From Promethearchaeota archaeon (GTDB lineage: Archaea > Asgardarchaeota > Lokiarchaeia > Helarchaeales > RDOG01), in NCBI GenBank assembly GCA_011365055.1, contig RDOG01000001.1, forward strand, positions 248,001 to 312,000: a DNA stretch of 64,000 nt, given 5' to 3'. Shown here one piece after another: positions 1-9,099 of this stretch. Every line of letters begins with the position of its first letter. Within the stretch, counting starts at the first letter, position 1. Position numbers and translations under genes: made by a program. The notes below the pieces were generated by a model that saw only the letters and a list, made by a program, of their open reading frames with translations, was not told the origin of the DNA and did not search any database.

Positions 1-1420
1 ATGTGGAATTATGTTGTTCTAATGTAAAAAATAAATAATAATTACCCTCATGCAATCCAGAAGAATTAAAGTTAAACCAATAATTACCGTTAGAATCATT
101 AAAAACAACAAAATAATGAGCTTTAATTGATAAGTCATTAAAATCATAATCTGTTAAAAAAAATTGTGCTGATGCATTCCTAATAGGATTTCCTGAAGGA
201 ACATCAGTAAAATTAACTCTATAATTCTGAATAGTCGAATTTACATAAATTTCATAGGAAATTGACGTATTAGAAGTTGAAATTTCACTATCATTAGCAA
301 TAATTCTTAGTATTAACCACGAATAATTTGATTCGAAACCATTTTTACTACAATATAATTTAAGGGTTCTATTTCCCGCAATTTTATTTGTTGTATTGAT
401 AGTTAAATTATATACTCCAGATTCTTTTTGAAGAATTATTGCATTTAAATCATTATTATCAAAAATTACAGATATATTGGCATCTTTGATTTTGGAATTA
501 TTATCTTCATCCCAATAAGTTACATTAAAAGTAAAATTATCTCCCCAGTTAACTTGAAAAGTAGAGGTAGAATAAGTAACGTTTGTTGCATTAACAAGCG
601 TATTAATTTGAACATGTACAGAATTGGTCATGAAACCAGTTTTATTGAAAGTTGCTGATAAATTCAATACAGAATTAAAGCCATATGTAAAATTAAATTC
701 CAGATTATATATTCCATTACTTAAATTATACAAATGGTAAACAGAATTATTCAATAAAAGTTCTGATTGCTCAATTTCAGTTAAATATATTGAATTATTA
801 ATAGATGCGGATATTGAAGCGCTTAAGATTCTTTGATTAGGAAAGAATGAATTATTATAGGAAAATGAGACGTTAAAAAGATTGTCTTCTTTTACATTTA
901 TTGGTGTAGCATTAATAATTTTTAGATTTGTAGAGGTTAATTCCATTTTAATTTCAAGTTTTAATGTTTTTACCTCTGTTAAAAGAGAACTTGCGCTGAT
1001 CCTAACATCATTCATCCCAATTTTAAAGAAATCATATTTAGCGGATGTAGAGTTTAAAATAATTTTATAAATTCCATTTCCTATAAAACCACACGGTGCA
1101 ACGTAATTATTATTTATTGAGCAATCAACCTCTGCATTATTAATCTGTGCATCTAAATATAAATCAGTATAAAGTACAAAAATAGTTATATTTTCTGAGT
1201 ACCTATATGTGAATTTACTGAAATTTGTTGTGATTGATGATTGATGATAAAAAAAATTGCTTGTCAAATCGTTATTTAAAGAATTAATCTTTCCATTTTC
1301 ATTATTAGGCGATAAATTAATTAATATTAAGAAAATTGATGAAAAAAATGTTAAAATAATTAAAAGCAATATTAAATTCTTTTTTATTTTGCTCATAATT
1401 TGAATTTTCTTAATTTTCAT
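1..1420 (-). CDS. Large secreted or membrane-anchored surface protein, Asn/Thr/Ser-rich (partial)
   Basis: The minus strand is open from an ATG at 1420 to the window edge (473 codons, no stop), so this is the N-terminal part of a longer protein. It begins with a Lys-rich segment and one hydrophobic helix (about residues 14-36), a signal peptide or membrane anchor. The rest is low in Cys, rich in Asn, Thr, Ser and Tyr, full of N-x-S/T sequons, and has the alternating pattern of repeated Ig-like beta-sandwich domains. GGAG about 12 bases upstream supports the start; a second in-frame ATG lies at 1396. It is likely a cell-surface or S-layer-associated glycoprotein. No specific family is recognised. 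It is divergent from the sugar nucleotidyltransferase gene next door. Confidence 0.75.
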   Translation of the reverse strand, partial: MKIKKIQIMSKIKKNLILLLIILTFFSSIFLILINLSPNNENGKINSLNNDLTSNFFYHQSSITTNFSKFTYRYSENITIFVLYTDLYLDAQINNAEVDCSINNNYVAPCGFIGNGIYKIILNSTSAKYDFFKIGMNDVRISASSLLTEVKTLKLEIKMELTSTNLKIINATPINVKEDNLFNVSFSYNNSFFPNQRILSASISASINNSIYLTEIEQSELLLNNSVYHLYNLSNGIYNLEFNFTYGFNSVLNLSATFNKTGFMTNSVHVQINTLVNATNVTYSTSTFQVNWGDNFTFNVTYWDEDNNSKIKDANISVIFDNNDLNAIILQKESGVYNLTINTTNKIAGNRTLKLYCSKNGFESNYSWLILRIIANDSEISTSNTSISYEIYVNSTIQNYRVNFTDVPSGNPIRNASAQFFLTDYDFNDLSIKAHYFVVFNDSNGNYWFNFNSSGLHEGNYYLFFTLEQHNST

Positions 1421-1567
1421 TTCGGAAAAATTCTCCAAGATTCAATAATTTTTATATCAATTAAATTACTTCTATGATTATATATTTTTAATGAAGAGAA
1501 ATTTTATTCAATAAAATCGATTTAATTAGTATATGTTTGAGGTCATTTATAATTAAGGTAAATTAAA

Positions 1568-4096
1568 ATGAAAGCAGTCATAATTGCAGGCGGCAAGGGA
1601 ACTAGATTGAGACCAATAACAAGTCACATACCAAAACCACTTGTTAATATTATTAATGAACCAATGCTGGTGCATTTAATAGAAATTTTAAAGAAAAATG
1701 GAATAGAAGAAATAATTATTACAGTAGGTTATTTAGGTCAACAAATTAAAGAAAATTTAGGTGATGGATCAAAGTATGATGTAAAATTAAACTTTTTTTT
1801 TGAGGATCGACCATTAGGTACAGCTGGTGCACTTAATTTCCTTAGAGATCAATTAACAGAAACATTTCTAATTATAAGTAGTGATATTATTTTTGATCTC
1901 GATTTAAAAAACATGTTAAAATTTCATAAAGAAAAACATTCAATTGCTACTTTAGCTTTAACAGTTGCAGAAATTCCTGTAGCTTTTGGCATTGTAGTTA
2001 CTGAACAAGATGAAAAAATTGTTAGGTTTATGGAAAAACCAACTTGGGGAGAAGTATTTAGTGATAAGATAAACGCAGGAATTTATTTATTGGAACCAAA
2101 AGTTATAGATTCAATTCCAAAAGAATCTAAATTTGATTTTAGCAAGGATTTATTTCCTCTTTTATTAAAAAATGGTGAAAATTTATATGGTTATTCAATA
2201 TCAGCAAATTATTGGCTTGATATAGGAACGCCAGAAAAATATCTCCAAGCAAATCAAGATATCCTCACGAAAAAAGTAAAGATTACACCAAAAGTAGAAA
2301 AAAAAGATAATGACGTTTGGATTGGAGAAGGTACTAGAGTTAGTGAAAGTGCAAAAATTTGGGGACCAGTTTTAATTGGTAAGAATTGTGTCATTGATGA
2401 TGGAGCTGTAATTGATAGATTAACAGTAATCGGTGATAATTGTTTTATAGGAAAAAATGTTCACATTAAAAGATCTTTAATCCTAAATGACGTTTCTATA
2501 AGAAATAATACGTTTATTGAAGACAATTCAATTATATGTTCAAGAGTTGATATTGGAGAAGACACCAAAATTATGAATGGTTGCGTGATCGGAGAAGGAA
2601 CTAGAATAGGTTCTAAATCATTCATAAAAGAAAGAATTAAGATTTGGCCAGATAAAGTAATAAAACCAGGAAGTAGAATAAATTTAAATGTAAAGTTTGG
2701 AACTTTTCTATCTCAGAATTTATTTGGACCTTTCGGAATTACAGGTATAGCGAATATAGAAATTACTCCAGAAATAGCGACAAAAATTGGAGCTGCAATA
2801 GGTACTTTCTATACGGAGCGATATAAAGAAAAAGTAAAAGCTATTGTTGGAAGGGATTCAAGAATTATTTCAAGGTTATTAAAACGAGCCTTAATTGCTG
2901 GTTTAATGTCTACTGGTATTCAAGTTTATAATCTTGAAATTATGCCTTTACCTTTAATAACATATGCCACAAAAATATATGATGCACATTTTGGCATTTC
3001 GATTAAAGTTCCTTATGCAGAAGAAACTTCAATAAATATTAAAGTCTTTGATGAAAATGAAATGGATATTTCAAATCGAGAAAAGAAAAAAATTGAGAAA
3101 ATATTTTTTGAGGAGAACTTCAATAGGGTAGAACCTTCCCAAATCAATGATTTAATTTACGTAACAAGAACTCATGAACAATACGTTGAAGAAGTAAAAC
3201 AAATAATTGATGTAGAACTTTTTAAAAAAGGAAGACCTAAAATTGTTTTAGACTGTGGTGATGGTTCAGGTTCATACTTAGCACCTAATTTATTGACTGA
3301 ATTAGGGTGCGAGGTAATATCAATAAATGCACAATTAGGAATGGCAACACCTATTAAAAAATTTGCTCCTAAAATGGAATCCCTTTCTGTTTTAATGAGA
3401 TCTGTTAAAGCATTAAATGCAGATTTAGGAATCGCATTAAATGAAGATGCAGGAAGAGTAATTTTTATTGATGAAAAGGCACAAATAATAGAAGGAGACA
3501 TTACAGCTGCATTATTTGCAATATATCGTTTAAAAGAATATGGAAAAGGCAAAATAGTTATTCCTGTTCATACATCAAATCTTGTTGAACAACTTATATT
3601 AAAAAATAATGGAAAAGTAATTAGAACGAAAACGGGTAATAGACCATTATTAGAAGATATTGCTAGAAATAATGCAATATTTGGTGCAGAGCCTTCTGGT
3701 GCTTTCGTTTTTCCCGATTTTCATCTATCAAGAGACGGTATTTTCAGTTCAGTCTATTTAATTCAATTGATGCTAAAAGAAAATAAGAAAATCAGCGAAA
3801 TGGTTGCTGATTTTCCAAATTTCTATATGGCACGAAAAACAATAAATTGCCCTCTTGAAAAACGAGGAAAAGTAATGCTTTCTTTAATTGAGGAAGCATA
3901 CGATCATAATTTTAATACAATGGATGGTATAAAAATCTATTTTGATTATGGATGGGTTTTAATTCGTCCATCCGAAAAAGATGATGAATTTGACATATTT
4001 TCGGAAAGCAGAACCCAACATGAAGCAGTACAGATAGTAAATCATTGGGCGGATGAGATTAAAATTATAATCCATGAATTAGAAACAGGAATTTGA
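1568..4096 (+). CDS. Sugar-1-phosphate nucleotidyltransferase (mannose-1-P guanylyltransferase type) with degenerate phosphomannomutase domain
   Basis: The 842-residue fusion has three parts. Residues 1-235 are a nucleotidyltransferase with the GGKGTRLRP signature (8-16) and the following KP lysine; residues about 250-380 form a hexapeptide left-handed beta-helix; residues about 385-842 resemble a phosphohexomutase. The first part should make an NDP-sugar, probably GDP-mannose, in the cytoplasm for surface glycans. The mutase part looks dead: the TASHNP catalytic serine loop reads KVPYAE at 480-485 (Ser replaced by P482), the DGDGDR metal loop reads NEDAGR at 625-630, GExSGH reads EPSGA at 708-712, and the RPSGTEP phosphate loop reads RPSEKDD from 800. 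Two intact mutases are encoded at 53.8-56.6 kb. GDP versus other nucleotide specificity is inferred. Confidence 0.85.
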   Translation: MKAVIIAGGKGTRLRPITSHIPKPLVNIINEPMLVHLIEILKKNGIEEIIITVGYLGQQIKENLGDGSKYDVKLNFFFEDRPLGTAGALNFLRDQLTETFLIISSDIIFDLDLKNMLKFHKEKHSIATLALTVAEIPVAFGIVVTEQDEKIVRFMEKPTWGEVFSDKINAGIYLLEPKVIDSIPKESKFDFSKDLFPLLLKNGENLYGYSISANYWLDIGTPEKYLQANQDILTKKVKITPKVEKKDNDVWIGEGTRVSESAKIWGPVLIGKNCVIDDGAVIDRLTVIGDNCFIGKNVHIKRSLILNDVSIRNNTFIEDNSIICSRVDIGEDTKIMNGCVIGEGTRIGSKSFIKERIKIWPDKVIKPGSRINLNVKFGTFLSQNLFGPFGITGIANIEITPEIATKIGAAIGTFYTERYKEKVKAIVGRDSRIISRLLKRALIAGLMSTGIQVYNLEIMPLPLITYATKIYDAHFGISIKVPYAEETSINIKVFDENEMDISNREKKKIEKIFFEENFNRVEPSQINDLIYVTRTHEQYVEEVKQIIDVELFKKGRPKIVLDCGDGSGSYLAPNLLTELGCEVISINAQLGMATPIKKFAPKMESLSVLMRSVKALNADLGIALNEDAGRVIFIDEKAQIIEGDITAALFAIYRLKEYGKGKIVIPVHTSNLVEQLILKNNGKVIRTKTGNRPLLEDIARNNAIFGAEPSGAFVFPDFHLSRDGIFSSVYLIQLMLKENKKISEMVADFPNFYMARKTINCPLEKRGKVMLSLIEEAYDHNFNTMDGIKIYFDYGWVLIRPSEKDDEFDIFSESRTQHEAVQIVNHWADEIKIIIHELETGI

Positions 4097-4106
4097 AAAA
4101 TTGGTT

Positions 4107-4307
4107 CTATTTCTTTATTTTTTCAGCTAATCCTTGTAGAAATTGTATTATCATAGTTTGCGCTGTATTGACTTCACCGGTACCTAATAAATCATGAACT
4201 TTTTTCAAAAATGCAGCAATTTCTCGCGTTTTAAATACAATAAATTGGCGATCTCTTATTTTTTCAATAGTTGTTGAGGATTGTTCGATATCAACTAATT
4301 TACTCAT
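4107..4307 (-). CDS. Small conserved-looking protein of unknown function (66 aa)
   Basis: The start is supported by GGTGG four bases upstream of the ATG. The product is a short, charged, mostly helical protein with no Cys and no membrane segment. It is the last gene of a probable minus-strand unit after the alpha/beta hydrolase and the dehydrogenase E1 alpha gene, with 72 bases separating it from E1 alpha. I do not recognise a family. Function could relate to the upstream dehydrogenase, but nothing in the protein shows that. Confidence 0.6.
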   Translation of the reverse strand: MSKLVDIEQSSTTIEKIRDRQFIVFKTREIAAFLKKVHDLLGTGEVNTAQTMIIQFLQGLAEKIKK

Positions 4308-4379
4308 TTTACCACCTTTATTATTTATATTTATTTTAATTAATAAATATTGTTTATCTCTAAAGAAATCAAATATATC

Positions 4380-5345
4380 TTATATTTCTTTGGTGTAAAC
4401 ATCATCAAGAGCTTCAATTAATTTAGGTTCTGGACTTTCTTTTGCAAAATCCACCGCTCTTTCTATTTCTTCATCTACAAGTTTTTCAATATTTTCAAGT
4501 GTAGATTCTTTAACATTATAATCCTTTACTAACTTCATTTTATATATTTTAATACAATCTTTATTAACCCATTCATTCACTTCTTTTTGATCCCTATAAT
4601 TTGCAGGGTCATATTTTGAATGACCTTTATAACGATAAGTTTTACATTCAATTAAAGTTGGACCGTCACCCATTTTTGCTCTTTTTATTGCATCCTTTGT
4701 TTTATTATATACATCTAAAACGTCTTGACCATCAGCAATAACTCCTGGAATTCCATAACCTTGGGCTCGCGATGAAATATCTTTTATGTTTGATATATCT
4801 GTTTGACGAGTCCCCATGGCATATAAATTATTTTCACAAACAAATATAACAGGTAATTTCCAAGCTGATGCAAGATTTATACCTTCGTGAAATGTTCCTT
4901 GATTTGAGGCTCCATCTCCAAAAAAACAAACAGTTACTCTTTCATTTTTGTATTTCAACTTACAAGTAAGACCTGCACCCGCTGCAATCGTCAAACCACC
5001 ACCAACGATTCCATTTGCACCTAAAATGCCAATATCAAAATCTGCAATATGCATACTTCCTCCTTTAGCTTTGCAATATCCCGTTTTTTTCGCAAATAAT
5101 TCTGCCATCATTAATTCTAATGAAGCTCCTTTTGCAATGCAATGACCATGACCTCGATGTGTACTAGTAATAAAATCATCTTTAGTTAAATTAGAACATA
5201 CGCCCGTTGCAACAGCTTCTTCACCAATATATGTATGGAGAGTTCCAGGTATTAGATTAAGACCAAAAATATCATAAACCTTTAATTCAAAATTTCTTAT
5301 TTTTACAAGGGTTTCAAAGATTTTAAGTAATTTTTCTTTGTCCAA
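4380..5345 (-). CDS. TPP-dependent 2-oxoacid (pyruvate/branched-chain/acetoin) dehydrogenase E1 alpha subunit
   Basis: At 321 residues it is the normal length for a separate E1 alpha chain. The thiamine diphosphate motif runs from GDG (143-145) to the NN pair (172-173), and the STHRGHGH segment near 61-68 matches the family. With E1 beta it would decarboxylate a 2-oxoacid or act on acetoin and pass the acyl group to a lipoyl E2. The start is TTG. The beta chain is encoded at 14521-15495 on the other strand, and no E2 or E3 lies in the window. It follows the hydrolase gene by 14 bases, suggesting cotranscription. Substrate cannot be decided from sequence alone. Confidence 0.88.
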   Translation of the reverse strand: MDKEKLLKIFETLVKIRNFELKVYDIFGLNLIPGTLHTYIGEEAVATGVCSNLTKDDFITSTHRGHGHCIAKGASLELMMAELFAKKTGYCKAKGGSMHIADFDIGILGANGIVGGGLTIAAGAGLTCKLKYKNERVTVCFFGDGASNQGTFHEGINLASAWKLPVIFVCENNLYAMGTRQTDISNIKDISSRAQGYGIPGVIADGQDVLDVYNKTKDAIKRAKMGDGPTLIECKTYRYKGHSKYDPANYRDQKEVNEWVNKDCIKIYKMKLVKDYNVKESTLENIEKLVDEEIERAVDFAKESPEPKLIEALDDVYTKEI

Positions 5346-5359
5346 ATCAAAATCCTTCT

Positions 5360-5977
5360 TTAATATTCATTAATATCTAAATAATCATTTTTTTTTATAA
5401 AATCAATAACGAGCTTTTTCAATTTTTTTTCATGACCCCAATAAAAATGATCTGCACCTTCAATCACATCATAATCAATGTTTGATAAATTTTTGCATAA
5501 CCTATTAAACTTATCAATAGTACAAAACTGATCCAAGGCACCTACTATAAGATATTTAGGTTTAGTTGAATTTTTTAGAAAATTGAAGGAAAACATCATT
5601 AGAGGTGGAGATATACCAATTAAATATTTTATAGCAGGATGCTCCCAACTAGCCTCAAGTCCAACTTTACTACCCCATGAATAACCACAAAATCCTATAT
5701 TTTCAGAATCAAGACCTTCAACTTGAGAATTAAAATATTTTATAGCTGATAATACATCTTTCATTCCATTGGTTTCAGTAGGATTATCTCCTTGGCTTTG
5801 ACCTACACCTCTACAATTAAAACGAAGTGCAATCATATTATTTTCAACCATACCTTCACAAATTGATTCAACCACATTATTATGCATGGAACCCCCATAT
5901 AATGGATGAGGATGAAGGACTATTATTCCTGGAATTTTCTTATTTACGGTTTCTGGAAAATGAATTATTCCTTCCAA
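5360..5977 (-). CDS. Alpha/beta hydrolase, dienelactone-hydrolase-like
   Basis: A 205-residue hydrolase with nucleophile elbow GYSWG (Ser100), a following Asp in GALDQF and a catalytic His in GADHFY, giving the expected Ser-Asp-His order. The HPHPLYGG segment near the N-terminus is typical of this short group. The first usual start in frame is TTG at 5977, but the frame stays open upstream to a TAG at 6023-6025 and encodes another 15 residues (VQKRVYFENEESLK) that look like the missing first beta-strand, so the real start may be a CTG at 6022. Substrate unknown; it is upstream of the E1 alpha gene and probably cotranscribed. Confidence 0.8.
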   Translation of the reverse strand: MEGIIHFPETVNKKIPGIIVLHPHPLYGGSMHNNVVESICEGMVENNMIALRFNCRGVGQSQGDNPTETNGMKDVLSAIKYFNSQVEGLDSENIGFCGYSWGSKVGLEASWEHPAIKYLIGISPPLMMFSFNFLKNSTKPKYLIVGALDQFCTIDKFNRLCKNLSNIDYDVIEGADHFYWGHEKKLKKLVIDFIKKNDYLDINEY

Positions 5978-6128
5978 TTTTAGGGATTCTTCATTTTCAA
6001 AATAAACTCGCTTCTGAACCAGCTAAATCATCTCAATCATTTCAGACAAAAATTATTATTTATTAATTTAATAAAATTTTAAATGTATTTAATTTTTTTT
6101 GAATTATTATTAAAGAAGAGAATATAAT

Positions 6129-6902
6129 ATGAGTAAAAATAATGAAATCATCCTATTAGGAACGGGATGTGCGGTTCCGAGCAGTTCTAGATGTGCCCCA
6201 GGCACTTTATTATCGTATGAAGATGGGCTTCTTATTCTTTTAGATATAGGCAGTGGAATTACAAAAAAAATAGTTGAAAATGGACGAAATGTCATAAATT
6301 TAAAATATATACTTATCACACATTTTCACGTGGATCATACATCAGATTTGATATACCTGATCAAAGCAAATTGGATGTATCAACGTGAAAATAATAATGA
6401 ATTAATAATCATTGGTCCAATAGGTTTAAAAGAATTTTATAAAAATTTATTTAAAACTTACCACTATTTAAGTGAAAAAATTAATTTTACCAAATTAATT
6501 GAATTGAAAAGTAATTCTAAAATTATTTTTAATGATCATTTAAAGATTTCAGGAATAAAAGTCCCTCATAGTAATTACTCAATGGCATATATAATAGAGA
6601 GAGATGGTTTTAACATTGCTTATAGTGGTGATACAGATTATGACGAAAATTTTATTAAATTTATTCGTAATTCAGATATTTTAATCCATGAATGTTCTCT
6701 AATTGATACTAATAAAAGACCGGGTCATGTAACACCCTCTGAAATAGCGAAAATTTCGAGTAAAATTAACGCAAAAAAAATTATTTTGACACATTTTTAT
6801 CCAATTTGTGATAAATATTTAGAAGAAATATATAAAACCATAAAAAATGAATTTACTGGTGAATTAATATTAGGACGAGATAACGATATTATCTTTTTTT
6901 AA
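6129..6902 (+). CDS. Metallo-beta-lactamase-fold hydrolase, RNase Z-like
   Basis: 257 residues, beginning with the LLGTGCAVPS segment found in RNase Z-like proteins. The metal motif THFHVDH (His65, His67, Asp69, His70) is intact, followed by YSGDTDY and THFYP, which supply the further ligands. Members act on tRNA 3' ends or on small phosphodiesters; the usual RNase Z exosite arm is not evident, so a tRNA role is unproven. It stands alone on the plus strand and converges with the PAC2 gene two bases away. Confidence 0.8.
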   Translation: MSKNNEIILLGTGCAVPSSSRCAPGTLLSYEDGLLILLDIGSGITKKIVENGRNVINLKYILITHFHVDHTSDLIYLIKANWMYQRENNNELIIIGPIGLKEFYKNLFKTYHYLSEKINFTKLIELKSNSKIIFNDHLKISGIKVPHSNYSMAYIIERDGFNIAYSGDTDYDENFIKFIRNSDILIHECSLIDTNKRPGHVTPSEIAKISSKINAKKIILTHFYPICDKYLEEIYKTIKNEFTGELILGRDNDIIFF

Positions 6903-6904
6903 AG

Positions 6905-7699
6905 TCAACCATAATAATTTTGTTGCGTTTTCAATTTTGATTGAGATTTTTTTTGTAAGTAATCTTGTAATTCCTGCGAAACGGCTTCAATTTCTTCAAT
7001 TTCCTTGTCAAATTTGGAAATATCGCCATTAAGATCGTATAATTCATTTAAAACTATAAAAATTGATCTCGATGCTCTCGGATCTCGTTGCAACATAGGA
7101 AATGCTTCAGCTAACAAGCAAACACCATCCATACCATAATGGATATTTGCCCATGCAGGGATTACTCCATTTGCACCTGCAATATATCCTCCATTCATTA
7201 ACTTAGTTAAACCACTCTTTGATTTGAGAAAAAAATCGATAATTTTCTTTGATGTACCTGAAACATAAACCATTCTTTTTTCTTGAGTAATGTTTTCAGG
7301 TACAAAAGCTCCTGTTGCAATTATTTCCTTAGCGCCTAATTCATGACATTTTTTACAGATATAATCAGCAAAATAATAAATTCCTGCTGAACTAGAGGGT
7401 TGCTCATCTGCAGTAATTATAACAATATCTCTTTTCAAAGATAATGCTTCTCGTTTGTCACCAGAAATGCAATAAAATGTAGTTCTAGGTAATCTAATCT
7501 TTGCAGAAAATGCAACCATTGCTTGTGCAGGCATATCATCATAATATATTCTAAACATAGATTCTGCTTTAAATTGACCTACCAAGTTTAAAACAGCAAA
7601 TTTACCAACCATTGCTATACCTGGAAATCCAATTATGATTATGGGATTATCTAAATCCAATTTTCCACTATATTCTTCATTTTTTTTAAGTTTAATCAA
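6905..7699 (-). CDS. PAC2-family protein (proteasome assembly chaperone-like)
   Basis: 264 residues with the PAC2 layout: an early GFPGIAMVGK strand-loop, a central TADEQPSS segment and GANGVIPAWA followed by a C-terminal helical coiled region. Archaeal relatives (PbaB group) are linked to proteasome assembly, but many PAC2 proteins have no known function. The start is TTG. Its end is two bases from the convergent metallo-hydrolase. No proteasome gene is in the window, so the role is inferred from family only. Confidence 0.8.
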   Translation of the reverse strand: MIKLKKNEEYSGKLDLDNPIIIIGFPGIAMVGKFAVLNLVGQFKAESMFRIYYDDMPAQAMVAFSAKIRLPRTTFYCISGDKREALSLKRDIVIITADEQPSSSAGIYYFADYICKKCHELGAKEIIATGAFVPENITQEKRMVYVSGTSKKIIDFFLKSKSGLTKLMNGGYIAGANGVIPAWANIHYGMDGVCLLAEAFPMLQRDPRASRSIFIVLNELYDLNGDISKFDKEIEEIEAVSQELQDYLQKKSQSKLKTQQNYYG

Positions 7700-7755
7700 A
7701 AAATTTTACACCAATTCATCAAACGATACTAATTAATTTTTAATGAAGATTTAAT

Positions 7756-8748
7756 TTAAGAATCTAATGGAGGAGGAGTAATTTTTTTTATTTTTTCATT
7801 TAATGAAAGCCATTTTAAGAACTTTTCAGATACGGGAAATGAATCATAAAGTATTTTCCTATTAGCTTCCAATAAATTATCTTGAATCTTCAAATAAGAA
7901 GCAAAAGTCAATATTCTAAGATCTGATTCACCAATTTGTTTCAAAGTGTTTAATGCTATTCTATTCCAATCCTTAGTTCTCAATAGATGATGGTCAAATA
8001 TTGAAATAGGGATTTTTTTTAAAATCTTTCGCATGTTTTTTATTGCATTTATTCTATATGCCAGATTTTTTTGAAAATAGCTTAGATAAAGTGGCGGACC
8101 GCCAATTATCGCAATATTAGGATTTGACTTCAAGATCCAATCTGTGGTTTCATTTAATATTGGACCTTGAACATCTGATGCATGTAAAATTGATTCATCT
8201 TGATAAATAACTTGTGACATAATTATTTTTCCACCTTTAGAATTTAGCTCTCCATGAAAAACGGGATCTGAAAATTTAATTTCCGTATCACCTTCAAAAA
8301 ATGTCATTTGATCAGCAAATTCTACTTTCTCTGCAATTTTTTTGCATTTTGAAATGAATAATTTTGCGCGATTTTGTGAATTTCTGCTACAGCCTAAACT
8401 AGGATTCTTAATAAGTACTTTTTTATTAGAATATAGCTCATCAAAAATTTCAAAATTCGAGTTTAACGTAAAATAATCTTCAATAGGTGGTTTAAAGTGG
8501 TCATGATGATAATGAGAGATTATTAAATAATCTACATCCTTAGAAAATTTTAATATTTTTAATGTAAATTTAATTAAATTTTCATATTCAATGGGATGTG
8601 GATAATAACCATCCCGATTTGGCGCCAAAGCGCAGCCAGGGTCTATAATTATTTTTAAATCGGGGGTTTTAACTGAAACAGCAAGGCTTCTTACCCCTAG
8701 ACTCTCTGCAGAAATAGGTAATAATTCAATATTTTTGAGTTCATTCAT
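7756..8748 (-). CDS. UPF0282-family metallo-beta-lactamase-fold protein
   Basis: 330 residues with the archaeal UPF0282 N-terminus (AESLGVRSLA, then DPGCALAPNRDG and HPIE) and the metal motif SHYHHDH (His79, His81, His82, Asp83, His84). It is predicted to be a metal-dependent hydrolase, but no substrate is established for the family. It is 56 bases upstream of the PAC2 gene on the same strand and may be cotranscribed with it. The ATG start is the first in a long open stretch. Confidence 0.85.
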   Translation of the reverse strand: MNELKNIELLPISAESLGVRSLAVSVKTPDLKIIIDPGCALAPNRDGYYPHPIEYENLIKFTLKILKFSKDVDYLIISHYHHDHFKPPIEDYFTLNSNFEIFDELYSNKKVLIKNPSLGCSRNSQNRAKLFISKCKKIAEKVEFADQMTFFEGDTEIKFSDPVFHGELNSKGGKIIMSQVIYQDESILHASDVQGPILNETTDWILKSNPNIAIIGGPPLYLSYFQKNLAYRINAIKNMRKILKKIPISIFDHHLLRTKDWNRIALNTLKQIGESDLRILTFASYLKIQDNLLEANRKILYDSFPVSEKFLKWLSLNEKIKKITPPPLDS

Positions 8749-9099
8749 ATTAATTCTTATATCTTTGTTTAAAAATCCAATTTTTAAATTATTTAAAATT
8801 TAAAAATTAATCAATATGTAATAAAATTATTCACATTTTCTTTTAAAAAAAATTTATTAAAATAGATATTTAAAAAAATAGCTAACTAAATGGAATTTTT
8901 TTTGTCGAATATATTATTGAAAAGGTTCCATATTATTTTTTGAATATTAAATAGAAAATTTTGATTAATTAAAATATATAGTTTCGACTAAAAATGTCAA
9001 TGTTTAAATAAAAGGATGAATTTTAATAATATCGTAATCAAATAGAACGTTTTAATTAAAAATGTTCTTAAATATATAAATAATTATCTAAAAAAAAAC
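8749..9099. other. Divergent intergenic region, 351 bases, A+T-rich
   Basis: No coding potential is visible on either strand. It separates the UPF0282 gene (minus) from the 143-residue protein (plus). The right end holds a 25-base imperfect inverted repeat followed by a TATA-like run (listed separately). The left two thirds is featureless A+T-rich sequence. Confidence 0.6.
9044..9079 (+). promoter_or_regulatory. Candidate inverted-repeat operator plus TATA box
   Basis: A near-palindrome at 9044-9068 has outer arms AGAAC and GTTCT around a TTTTAATTAAAA core, and runs directly into TTAAATATATAAA. The TATA-like run ends about 20 bases before the GTG start at 9100, which would give a very short leader. 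A regulator bound to the repeat would cover the transcription factor B recognition side of the TATA box. This is inference from position and symmetry. Confidence 0.4.

Noticed and set aside
882..1070. 62-residue plus-strand open frame
   Set aside because: Antisense to the surface protein, which reads cleanly on the minus strand.
3172..3552. 126-residue minus-strand open frame
   Set aside because: It is antisense to the mutase-like part of the nucleotidyltransferase gene and has no protein family character.
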